The position numbers and the translations under genes were made by a program. Positions 1 to 8,441 of a DNA stretch of 64,000 nucleotides are shown here, piece by piece. The stretch spans positions 682,001 through 746,000 of the forward strand of contig NC_090775.1 in the NCBI RefSeq assembly GCF_001761485.1, read 5' to 3'. The DNA comes from Yarrowia lipolytica. Taxonomy: Eukaryota; Ascomycota; Dipodascomycetes; Dipodascales. Numbering within the stretch: position 1 is the first letter of the stretch; every line of letters begins with the position of its first letter. The notes under the pieces are model-generated. The model was not told the origin of the DNA, made no database searches, and saw only the letters and a program-made list of their open reading frames with translations.

Positions 1-1686
1 TAGTCACCCTGCTTAAGAGTAGCCACCACGCCAGACTCGCCCTTCTTAGTCACCTCAGCCTCTCCGCTCTCCACGAGGTAAAAGGCGTCTCCAGCCTCTC
101 CCTCGGTGATGACGGCAGTTCCGGGCTCAACCACCTGGGACGTGAGAGCGTCGGCAAGCTTGTTTCGCTCGTACGAACCCAGATCGCTGAGAATGGGTAC
201 CTCCTTGAGAAAGCCGTCGTACATGGACCGTCGCTGATGGGTGCCATCTAGCAGAATCTTTCGGAAAGTGACTCGGTCCAGCGACCACAGTACACAGGGC
301 TGAGTGGCCACCACGGTGGCTGCTCGGGGAGCGTTGTACATGAGGGCGAGCTCTCCAAACGAAGAGCCGGGTCCGGAAGAGTTCACCTTGACGCCATCCT
401 TGATGAACTCGACAGCGCCGCTCTCCACAATGTAAAAGTAGTCTCCTTCGTCGCCCTGGGTGATGATCTTTTCGCCGCTGTCGCACTTCTTTTCTTGCAA
501 CGACTGCAGAACGGACCGGCATGCTTCCTCGTCAAGATTGCCAAACAGAAAGTTGTGGCTCACAGACTTGTAGAGAGACTCAAGCTGCTCGGCAGAGAGG
601 TTGTTGGAGGCGACGCCGGAGGCAGCACCGGCAAAGGCACCGGGAGCAATGGACTCGGCAGAAACAGAGGTTCGACGAGTGAAGGGCGCAGCAGGCTCAC
701 TAGAGGCAGAGCCGGGGCCCTCTGATGACGTGTCGGCAAACGAGGACCGGAACAATGAGCCGTCTGTGCTTCTGGAAGAGGAGCCGAAGCCAGGCTCTCG
801 GAATCCGCCGCCCAGGGGCTTGGAACGGGGTCCGTCGTCGTCAGCCTCTTCTCGTTTGGCCAGCCGTTCGTTGAAATAGTCCGCGCAGAACCGCAGAATG
901 TCGGTCGGCTGTTTGGTGGTAACTTCGCGGTTGAGAAGGTTGAGTTCGTCCACGTAAGCGGGGGGTAGGGTCACTGGGTTAGAAAGAATGCGAAAAGAGC
1001 GACGAGGCTGCGAAATGACCATCAACCTCTTTGCCATGAGATAAACGTCTAGATAAGAATAGCTTGGCTCAGGTCACTGAGGCAAAGAATCCTAGGGCCA
1101 GAGTCAATGAGTCACGCTCAGACAATACCAGAAATTCTGGGGAGTGGGAAGAGAGCTATCTGACGGTGTAATAGACCAAGCCATTAATAATGTCATGAGT
1201 GATGGCCGCCACAGACCGTGAAGTCACATGACAGAGACAGAGAGCCGTGAACCTCGAAATAGTAGCATTTCCAGCCAGATAACAGATGAACAAGCTGAAA
1301 ACTGCTCTTTCAGCAGAACCTACGAACCTGCTCATAAGCTGTCCACGACTACCACCACTCTTCACACAACCACACTCCGTCTGGTCATTACCACACATTC
1401 GACCTGGCTGGGGTCATGTGACTATAGCCTAGTCACATGACTTGTGTCTGGTCACATGACCCCAAACAGCTGCCTCATTGGCACGAAACACCACCTTTTC
1501 TCCCCCACAATGTCGCCACCACGTCGAAATGTCGAAATGAGCGCAAATCGTGACAGGGGTCGGGGAAAACGAGCAATGTTTCGCGCCGAATGAGCACGTG
1601 ATTCCCTCCCACAGACCCACTCATAACCTCACGTGCCCTCCATCATGTCGCTCATAACCTCCAAGAACACCCCGGTCATACTCACT
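1..1686 (-). CDS. RKA1/BCY1: cAMP-dependent protein kinase regulatory subunit (C-terminus outside window)
   Basis: This is the regulatory subunit that holds PKA catalytic subunits inactive until cAMP binds. The minus strand reads an N-terminal docking segment (LPPAYVDELNLL, then DILRFCADYFNERL) like yeast Bcy1. It is followed by a Ser/Gly-rich linker, the pseudo-substrate site RRTSV, and a complete first cyclic-nucleotide domain with the phosphate-binding signature FGELALMYNAPRAATV. The second domain starts (EPGTAVITEGEAGDAFYLVESG) and runs off the left edge, leaving about 324 residues visible. A 712-bp intron (974-1685) is inferred from donor GTGAGT at 1685-1680 and acceptor CTAACCCAG ending at 974. 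It leaves A at 1686 joined to TG at 973-972, so the ATG is created by splicing (M-T-L-P-P). An in-frame ATG at 1743 could add 19 residues. The unspliced ATG at 1037 is less likely because it translates the intron's 3' end. Family identity is very secure; the start is inferred. Confidence 0.93.
974..1685 (-). other. Intron of the PKA regulatory subunit gene, splitting the start codon
   Basis: The donor is GTGAGT and the acceptor region TTTCTAACCCAG, the same form as the other introns in this window. The reading phase fits: exon 1 supplies one base and exon 2 begins TG-ACC-CTA. No transcript data were available. Confidence 0.7.
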
Positions 1687-2305
1687 GTTGTGCGTTGTGG
1701 TGATAGTGTTGTTCAAACCATGGGGTGAATTACGTACATACATACATGCGGAGCAACCCTAACCCTGGACCTGAGAGAGGGGGGTTAGGGGGGCCGGTCT
1801 GGGGGTAGCGGCCCAGAACGGGAATGAACAGGGTTAGGGTATTTGTGAGGGCAGTGATATATGTCACGTGATGGAGCGTGGATTTCGCGGTTTCTGCGAG
1901 GCTTTTGGGTCACTTTTGGGTCATTTGGAGCGATCTGTTGTTTCGGATGGAGCATTTTACCGTAGACTGGACAGACGGTTGCAGCATTTCAGCGATAGGG
2001 GATCTAGGAGAACCTCGATTAGGTCAATTGGGGAGTGAATGGTGTTAGAATGATCCTTGTCTCCGGTGGATTTGATTGATAGTTTCAGAATTTCGATGGG
2101 AGTAGCGGAAGTGCAAAATCACATTTTTGGTTTTTTTCTTAGTATATGTATATATATTTTAATTAATCTCATCACTGTATGCACTCTTAGTTAATCCACT
2201 CAAGTGGGGGATAAGAGGATGGATAATTGACGATGGACATAGTTTGGAGAGCGAGTGTCGAAGTTGTGTCGTATTAATATCCTCTCGGTTTAATCGATTT
2301 TTCAT

Positions 2306-2357
2306 CATTTAATTTAATTTAATTTAATTTAATTTAATTTTAATTTAATTTAATTTA
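2306..2357. repeat. AATTT pentanucleotide tandem repeat
   Basis: About ten uninterrupted or nearly perfect ATTTA/AATTT units lie in a strongly AT-rich stretch (2,100-2,400). Confidence 0.9.
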
Positions 2358-3862
2358 TATTATATATTTTTTATATTTTATAATTTTATATTTTTATATT
2401 TTCCTTTTTGTGCTTCTCTCAGAAACTTCATATCGCGGGGACGTTCTCAGACATAGTGAAAGACAGTGTGGTCTAGGGTGCAGTGCTAATAAGGAGGAAT
2501 CCAGAAAGACGAATAATGGTCAGATTCGAGTGTAAAAGGTATGGATGAAATCCCCGTAACAAGAGGATTATATCGGTCCAGTTTTTATTGCAACTCGAAA
2601 CCTCCACAGCTGAGAAAACCCGATATAGCCCCAATACTTGTAGTCAACACCTGCTCATACTACACTGTGTGTCTCCATCACATGACCACAATCCCAACTA
2701 CGACACGCCGGATACACGGCACTCAATTGACTTTCTACCTGCGTTTCCAACGTGTTATTTGTAGGAGTGCAGGCGTGATGTAATCTGTGGGAGAATCAAG
2801 ACTGCAGCCATGGGATGGTGAAAGTGGTTGTGTGGATGATGACGGTTTTAAGGAGATATAACGAGAGTGGCTGATCGATTTATGGACTTTTCTGTTCAGA
2901 TATGGATTATTTTTTCAACTACTCGTCGAATACTATTTCTGTTTTCAACCAATTGTCAACTAACATTTAGAGTTACTTGAGATTGATTCACATTTGTCAG
3001 ATTATTAATCTCCGATAAACGCCCCTCAATACCGCTCTCAAGTGTCTGAAAGTTGAATCATTCGTATCTAAACGCCCCCATTATCGCTTGTAAGTGTCTG
3101 CTAGTTGTTTCATCGTACCAAAACTCCGTCGCGACGACAATTCCACTGAACAAACCCTCATAGCTTTATGAACCGCGCTGAACCTAGACTCGATTCAGCC
3201 GATAACCGCTGGGTCAAAAGTGCGAATATAGAGAAATAAATGACACTATTGTAATTACCGCACTCTTAGCATTCACATGACCTATCAAACTATAACAAAA
3301 ACTTACCGTTTAATATCTCCAACACCATTACTAATACCTGTCTTAAGTCCGCTACTCAAACGCAAATTTATCCGCAGCGGTGATAAGCGGGACGGCCGAA
3401 TGTCTTCAACTTTTGCTGCAGTGGAGCAATTGGAATTCTGAGAAAATATTTCGAATCAGCGTGCTTATTAGAATAATTTGACACTTTCCAACTCCCAGAA
3501 AGAGGCATTTCTGCCCCAGAAAAGTCCCTCACCAATTACTAACTGCGTTTGCATCCCACTGCGCTATCTCGGATCCACGTTCCTGAATAGGCAGTGCGTA
3601 TTGGACTAGTGTGAAGGGCGATATTTGGAGATTGTTGGCGCGGAGGACGCAGAGGATCATGTGACCTGGCACCAAAACACTTTATCACGTGACACGCTTC
3701 CCCCGCCTCCGGGTCGGACAAGACGCTCGTTTCTTCTCCGGTCCGAAAAATGGACTCTCCAGATCTCGCTTAATTATTCGCCCAGGTTCCATCTTTTGCC
3801 CCGCTTGAAATATGCAAAATAAAGTTCAGAAACTTTAAACATTGAACTTTATCCCGAACTCT

Positions 3863-3880
3863 AAATATATGCCATATATA
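3863..3880 (+). promoter_or_regulatory. TATA-like element of the aldehyde dehydrogenase gene
   Basis: The string contains AAATATAT and ATATATA, 46-63 bp upstream of the ATG at 3926. It lies inside the extra N-terminal reading frame that begins at 3842, which argues against that earlier start. Confidence 0.45.
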
Positions 3881-3925
3881 CGGTGTCTGGGGGACTGTAT
3901 CGGTCCCATCAACCAATTGCTCAAC

Positions 3926-5416
3926 ATGTCCATCTCCATTTCGCTGCCCAACGGAAACAAGTACGAACAGCCCACGGGCATTTTCATCAACAACGAGTGG
4001 TCCGAGGCCTCCGACAAGGGTACCATTCCCGTCTACAACCCGTCGACCGGCGACGAGGTGGTGCAGGTGGCGGCTGCTACTGCTGAGGACGTGGATCGGG
4101 CAGTAGTTGCTGCTCGAAAGGCGTTCCAGAGCTGGCGAGATGTCCCCGGTGAGGAGCGTGCCAAGTTGCTGGACAACTTCATCAATCTGGTGTCCAAGAA
4201 CCTCGACACGGTGGCTGCCATCGAGGCTCTCGATTCCGGCAAGCCTCTTCAGCTCAATGCTCGGGGTGACATCGCCGGCGGCCTGGCCGTCTACAAGTAC
4301 TACGCAGGGTGGGCGGACAAGGTGTTTGGTAAGACCATTGTCAACACCACCAAGAAGCTGGCGTACACTCTTCACGAGCCCCATGGAGTGTGTGGTCAGA
4401 TCATTCCCTGGAACTATCCGTTTCTGATGGCCGCGTGGAAGATTGCGCCTGCAATTGCGGCTGGCAACGTGGTGGTGATGAAGCTCGCGGAAAACACCCC
4501 TCTGTCGATGCTGTATCTGTGCAATCTGTTCAAGGAGGCCGGGTTCCCTCCCGGAGTGATCAACATCTTCACTGGCCACGGCGCCAAGGCTGGCTCGCGA
4601 CTGGCTGAGCACCCGGATGTCGACAAGATTGCCTTCACCGGCTCCACCGCCACCGGCCGAATCATCATGAAGCTGGCCGCTACCAACCTCAAGGCCATCA
4701 CTCTGGAATGTGGAGGCAAGTCGCCCATGATTGTTCTGGGAGATGCCGATCTCGACCAGGCCACCAAATGGGCCCATGCCGGTATTATGACCAACCAGGG
4801 CCAGATCTGCTGCGGTGTGTCGCGAGTGCTGGTTCACGAGTCCATCTACGACCAGTTTGTCGACAAGTACGTCGAGGTGGTCAAGCAGCGGTCTCGAGTC
4901 GGAGACATGTTCCAGGACAAGATTCTCCAAGGCCCCCAGGTCTCCAAGGTCCAGCAGGAGAAGGTGCTTGGCTACATTGAGAAGGGCAAGGAGGAGGGCG
5001 CCAAGCTGGTCTACTCTGGCGCTGTGGCTGCCGAGGCGCTCGAAAAGGGCTACTTTGTGCCCCCCACTGTGTTTGCTGACGTCAGAGACGACATGGTGAT
5101 TTCTCGAGAGGAGATTTTCGGACCTGTGGTTGCCATCGCCAAGTTCTCCGACGTGGAAGACGCCATCAACCGAGCCAACGACTCCGAGTACGGTTTGGCC
5201 GCGTCCGTCTACACCAAGGACCTGACCGAGGCCCACCGAATCTCCCGACGGCTCGAAAGTGGCCAGGTGTTCATCAACATGGCCCATATGGGCGACTACC
5301 GAATGCCTTTTGGAGGATACAAACAGAGTGGAATTGGACGAGAGTTGGGCGAGTATGGTCTCGATACTTATACTCAGTGCAAGGCGGTGCATATTAACAT
5401 GGGTATGAAGTTGTAG
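3926..5416 (+). CDS. Aldehyde dehydrogenase (NAD(P)+-dependent), ALDH superfamily
   Basis: The enzyme oxidises an aldehyde to the carboxylic acid with NAD(P)+. At 496 residues it has the usual length for a tetrameric class 1/2 type ALDH. Visible landmarks are catalytic Asn163 in PWNYP, coenzyme loop GSTATGR, general-base Glu261 in LECGGKSP, nucleophile Cys295 in NQGQICC, and the EEIFGPV and GQVFIN segments. The frame is open from an ATG at 3842, but those 28 extra residues cover the TATA-like sequence and do not resemble a targeting peptide. The start at 3926 (MSISISLPNG) gives the normal ALDH N-terminus. No mitochondrial presequence or peroxisomal C-terminal signal is seen (the protein ends GMKL), so a cytosolic site is likely. 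Substrate (acetaldehyde, fatty aldehyde or other) cannot be read from sequence. Confidence 0.95.
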   Translation: MSISISLPNGNKYEQPTGIFINNEWSEASDKGTIPVYNPSTGDEVVQVAAATAEDVDRAVVAARKAFQSWRDVPGEERAKLLDNFINLVSKNLDTVAAIEALDSGKPLQLNARGDIAGGLAVYKYYAGWADKVFGKTIVNTTKKLAYTLHEPHGVCGQIIPWNYPFLMAAWKIAPAIAAGNVVVMKLAENTPLSMLYLCNLFKEAGFPPGVINIFTGHGAKAGSRLAEHPDVDKIAFTGSTATGRIIMKLAATNLKAITLECGGKSPMIVLGDADLDQATKWAHAGIMTNQGQICCGVSRVLVHESIYDQFVDKYVEVVKQRSRVGDMFQDKILQGPQVSKVQQEKVLGYIEKGKEEGAKLVYSGAVAAEALEKGYFVPPTVFADVRDDMVISREEIFGPVVAIAKFSDVEDAINRANDSEYGLAASVYTKDLTEAHRISRRLESGQVFINMAHMGDYRMPFGGYKQSGIGRELGEYGLDTYTQCKAVHINMGMKL

Positions 5417-5440
5417 ACGATGAGCGAACGAATCGTCTTT

Positions 5441-5535
5441 CAAACAACAGAACCAAGTGAAGAAACAACAGAACCAAGTGAAGTAAACAACAGAAACAAG
5501 TGATGAAACAACAGAAAGAAGTCAAGTAAACAACT
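5441..5535. repeat. Degenerate tandem repeat of about 20 bp after the ALDH gene
   Basis: Four imperfect copies of AACAACAGAACCAAGTGAAG begin about 25 bp after the stop codon, so they probably lie in the 3' UTR or terminator region. Confidence 0.75.
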
Positions 5536-5980
5536 ACAATTGGTTCAGTTTGGGAATTCGTGAAAATTGAACTGATGTTATTGAATGTATTTTGTATTGT
5601 GGAATAGTAGCCGGAGAGTTGTCGAAGTCATCAATTACGCCGACCCCAGGCTTACAAATAGTGCTATACCTGGTTAATACCACTACGGTCCAATTACTTA
5701 GACTTTAGTTGAAGAAACAGTCTGCTGGGGGTCTCCATTTCCTGATACAGAGGAGATAGAAAGACGATTGACTGACCAAAATGTGCAGTACTAGAAGGTA
5801 GGAATAAATGGTTCTAATTGAGCAGTTTGTATATCGATATGTTCAGATATCAGCGTTTTTGTTTGAAGTCGGAAGATGAAATTACTTAGCTTTAGTTGGT
5901 GCAATCTGGAGGAGGTAGGAAAAAAACAAAACCCAAATCTTCTGTCCTCAGATAGAGTGAAAAACACCACTAATGGCACT

Positions 5981-6079
5981 TATTAATCACCCTTACTAAT
6001 TACCCTGACTTCACCCTTACTAATCACCCTTACTAATCACCCTTACTAATCACCCTTATTAATCACCCTTACTAATCAA
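5981..6079. repeat. 13-bp minisatellite (CACCCTTACTAAT)
   Basis: About seven copies are present, several identical, with small unit variants such as TTATTAAT and TGACTTCACCC. Confidence 0.9.
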
Positions 6080-6936
6080 ACTTGCTCATATCGCTTCTAA
6101 CATTGCATTGTATCGTATCGTGTGTCCAATTCAACTGTCTTGCTCAATCCCATCTACAAGTAGTCATTCCGACCAGAATGAACGGGTTAACTGCTGACTA
6201 ACTGCTGACTAACTGCTGACTCCGATTTTGTTTTGTTGGATCGACTGTCATCTCCTTGACTGTCTACAGATGTCCACCATCCCTGACCAGTGGTGGTGAA
6301 AGGCATTCAACATTCTCCTATTTGATATGATTACTTCCTGCCAAAGATATGAGTAGTTTGCAACTTGTTTAGAAAAGATTTTGATATCCAGAAACAGTTC
6401 CCTAGAATCCAACAGAAAGGGGAGTCCAGGGTCTAGAAACACCGTTGTGATGACCTACAACTATTGAAAAGTTTTGTTGCTACGAATCAACGGTGCAGGG
6501 TCCCCGGGAAGAACCCAGAGCGTCCGAGTCGTTCAAATCATCCGATCTTTGCTCAGACAGAGTCATTATCGACTCGGAACTGGGATCTGCTGAACAGGAG
6601 GAGTCTAGAGAGGAGTCTGACCCTGTCTTATCATGTGTTTTGACATGTCCTTAGAACCCATCTCTTGGAGCAATATCAACTGGACCGAATGAAGCGGAAT
6701 TATCTCATACAATCCCTACCCGACAAACTACTGCACTGGTAGTACATACTGTAGTTGCACTGGATGGAATGACTGTGGTTTTCCTTCTGAAATACGAGCA
6801 CAGTGTACTCCACCGCCACCGCTAATCACTCTATCGAATTATCTATGTTAGTATATGTCTCTATGAGTCCTGTATCGTGTAAAGTGACACAGTCAATCTT
6901 CAATCGTCCAGCATCGTGTCAATCTGCACATCAGCG

Positions 6937-7554
6937 CTACTGGGTCAACTTGCTCAACTTGTCCATGTCCGGATTTCTCAACAAAACATGAAAATGCTCC
7001 ACCAAAGGAATGCTCTGAAGAGCAGCCCAGTTCTTGAACCATAAGACAGAGTCGCCCGTCATTCCCAGACCCCGCACAAACGTGTCGTGCACAAACCGCT
7101 CCAGCTTGTCACGAGACTCGGTGGTGATGTCGCCGTTGTCGCCCTCCTTGGGGATCTTGGCTCGTGACCACACCACCACGTGGACCAGACCCTTCTCCAT
7201 GGCGTAGGGAAAGTCGTTCAACAGAATCCGCACGTCACGTGGGTCGCCAAACAGCTCATCGCTGTACGCCACGGGCCGCTTCTCCAGGCTCGAAGTCCAC
7301 CCCAACTTGTCCACCAAAATGTACTCCATGACTCCTCCCGAGTACTTGGACTCGATATCGCGCTTCCACAGAATGTAGTCGGCCAATTGCGACGCCGACC
7401 GCGACAACCGGTGCAGCTCATTGTGTCTGATCACGTGCTGAAGATCGGCCCACGACTGCCAGTGGGTCTGGGCTTCGGGAATGGCCAGAATATCCTTGTC
7501 GCGTTGAGACACAGAGGGCGACGCCAGCAGGTCCTGGATCACAGAAACGGTCAT
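6937..7554 (-). CDS. GIG1: DUF3605 / N-acetylglucosamine-induced Gig1-like protein
   Basis: This is a 205-residue fungal protein of the DUF3605 family, whose named member is Candida albicans Gig1, induced by N-acetylglucosamine. The biochemical role of the family is not established. Family-like blocks are YILWKRDIESKYSGGV near residue 60, ILLNDFPYAMEKGLVHVVVW near 115, and HFHVLLRNPDMDK at the C-terminus, which is a cytosolic-type protein without signal peptide. The frame is open to an ATG at 7632. The sequence between the two ATGs includes a GATAAATA TATA-like string at about 7601-7608, so the start at 7554 (MTVSVIQDLL) is preferred. If the family link holds, it is curious that a GH18 chitinase lies 0.9 kb away, since chitin breakdown yields GlcNAc, but nothing shows co-regulation. 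Confidence 0.8.
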   Translation of the reverse strand: MTVSVIQDLLASPSVSQRDKDILAIPEAQTHWQSWADLQHVIRHNELHRLSRSASQLADYILWKRDIESKYSGGVMEYILVDKLGWTSSLEKRPVAYSDELFGDPRDVRILLNDFPYAMEKGLVHVVVWSRAKIPKEGDNGDITTESRDKLERFVHDTFVRGLGMTGDSVLWFKNWAALQSIPLVEHFHVLLRNPDMDKLSKLTQ

Positions 7555-7675
7555 TTTGCGCCAGTGTAGAGACCCGGAAGCAAAGAGGGTGCGCACCGCT
7601 GGGGTATTTATCCTCCTACAGATAGGTAACATTGGTGACGTAGTGTTGTATTCGATAACGTTTGCATTTGGAGAA

Positions 7676-7708
7676 AAAAAATGAGCTAAAAAAAATTAAT
7701 TAAATTAA

Positions 7709-7739
<31 letters not shown>
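7676..7739. repeat. A-rich tract ending in about 26 adenines
   Basis: The run begins with AAAAAATTAATTAAATT and ends in a long oligo(A). It lies between the Gig1-like gene promoter and the tRNA. It looks like a simple-sequence run rather than a retroposon tail, since no element precedes it. Confidence 0.8.
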
Positions 7740-7884
7740 CCGACTTTATCGCTAAGGCATACGCCGGCAAAACATGATCAGTTCTGACAACAATCATCAC
7801 ATCTCTTTGATATTCCTCTGCTTTCACCGGGTCTAGACAACTCCGATTATTAATTCAAGGGGGAAAAATATTAAAAATGGGTAT

Positions 7885-7889
7885 AAAAA
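7885..7889 (-). terminator. Pol III terminator (T5) of tRNA-Phe
   Basis: Five T residues on the minus strand start two bases after the discriminator-adjacent T. Confidence 0.8.
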
Positions 7890-7891
7890 GA

Positions 7892-7987
7892 TGCGAATTC
7901 TGTGGATCGAACACAGGACCTCCAGATGACGAATTTGGACTGAAGAATGACTTCAGTCTGGCGCTCTCCCAACTGAGCTAAATCCGC
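7892..7987 (-). tRNA. tRNA-Phe (anticodon GAA) with a 23-nt intron
   Basis: Read on the minus strand, the acceptor stem GCGGATT pairs with AATTCGC, the D arm is GCTC-AGTTGGGA-GAGC, and the anticodon arm is CCAGA-CTGAAG...A-TCTGG. The variable loop is AGGTC and the T arm CTGTG-TTCGATC-CACAG, with discriminator A at 7892. The intron follows G37, one base 3' of the anticodon, the universal nuclear position. It contains TTCAGTC, able to pair with the anticodon loop. The mature length is 73 nt before CCA addition. A T5 run just downstream (AAAAA at 7885-7889 on the plus strand) is the Pol III terminator. No 5S rRNA is fused to it, although tRNA-5S fusions are known in this yeast. Confidence 0.97.
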
Positions 7988-8441
7988 AAACTTTAATTTA
8001 TCAGGAATCAACCTCGGGATTACTTAGCATTTTGCTTAGGTCAGCCATTGATTATGTAATCAAAACATTACATGTCTGTTGAATCACATGACACGCATTG
8101 AGTCTGTTTACAGTAATCTCTTTTGGGGTATTTTTGGACTTTTTGGAGGATGTTTACCTGTTTCCAAATATAGAATTTTAAACTTTGGCGGGGGACATTG
8201 AAACAATGGATTGTTTTCAGGGGGCCAGTGGGGAGCATAATATCACGGGATTGACGAGAAATGAAGGCAAGCCAGTAAGGGGGATCGATTTTTCGGGGAC
8301 ATATTGCCCGGATTTCGGCTTTAACGGCTCGATTTCGGCTTCCCTAACCCTCTGTTGTTGAGTCCAATCTCCCGATAAAGTTGTATCCGTTAGCATACAC
8401 ATGGCACTCCTATCTTGACTTGTCCACATCAACACCACGCC
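7988..8441. other. Intergenic region upstream of the chitinase gene
   Basis: No gene is seen. A CCCTAACCC motif lies at about 8344, 100 bp before the chitinase ATG. On the minus strand a 109-codon frame (8217-8546) covers this stretch but has no recognisable content. Confidence 0.5.

Larger units (their letters stand above)
1687..3925. other. Intergenic region between the PKA regulatory subunit and aldehyde dehydrogenase genes
   Basis: No convincing gene is seen in this 2.2 kb. It holds upstream ATGs of the PKA gene (1739, 1743, 1747), CCCTAACCC-type motifs at about 1757, 1781 and 1828, TCACGTGA boxes at about 1863 and 3684, and an AT-rich stretch with AATTT repeats. It is probably the divergent promoter region for both neighbours. 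Short open frames here have no recognisable content. Confidence 0.6.
5417..6936. other. Intergenic region with short tandem repeats
   Basis: No gene is recognised in these 1.5 kb between two convergent genes. The first 120 bp repeats AACAACAGAA-CAAGTGAAG-like units. A 13-bp minisatellite lies at 5,981-6,079, and an 11-bp repeat (TAACTGCTGAC, three copies) at about 6,188-6,222. A copy of the dispersed motif GTACATACTGTAG is at about 6,742. Confidence 0.6.

Noticed and set aside
1750-1840. An interstitial telomere array.
   Set aside because: Only isolated CCCTAACCC/GGGTTAGGG units are present and not the tandem TTAGTCAGGG unit expected of this yeast's telomeres.
3770-5443. A 557-codon frame on the minus strand.
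   Set aside because: It is the antisense shadow of the aldehyde dehydrogenase gene, created by codon bias; its text has no family features.
5981-6079. A CRISPR-like array.
   Set aside because: Units are adjacent 13-mers without unique spacers; this is an ordinary minisatellite in a eukaryote.
7676-7739. A-rich run as the tail of a LINE or SINE.
   Set aside because: No reverse-transcriptase text, no Pol III boxes belonging to it and no target duplication were seen; the tRNA-Phe next to it is intact and in the same orientation as any genuine gene.
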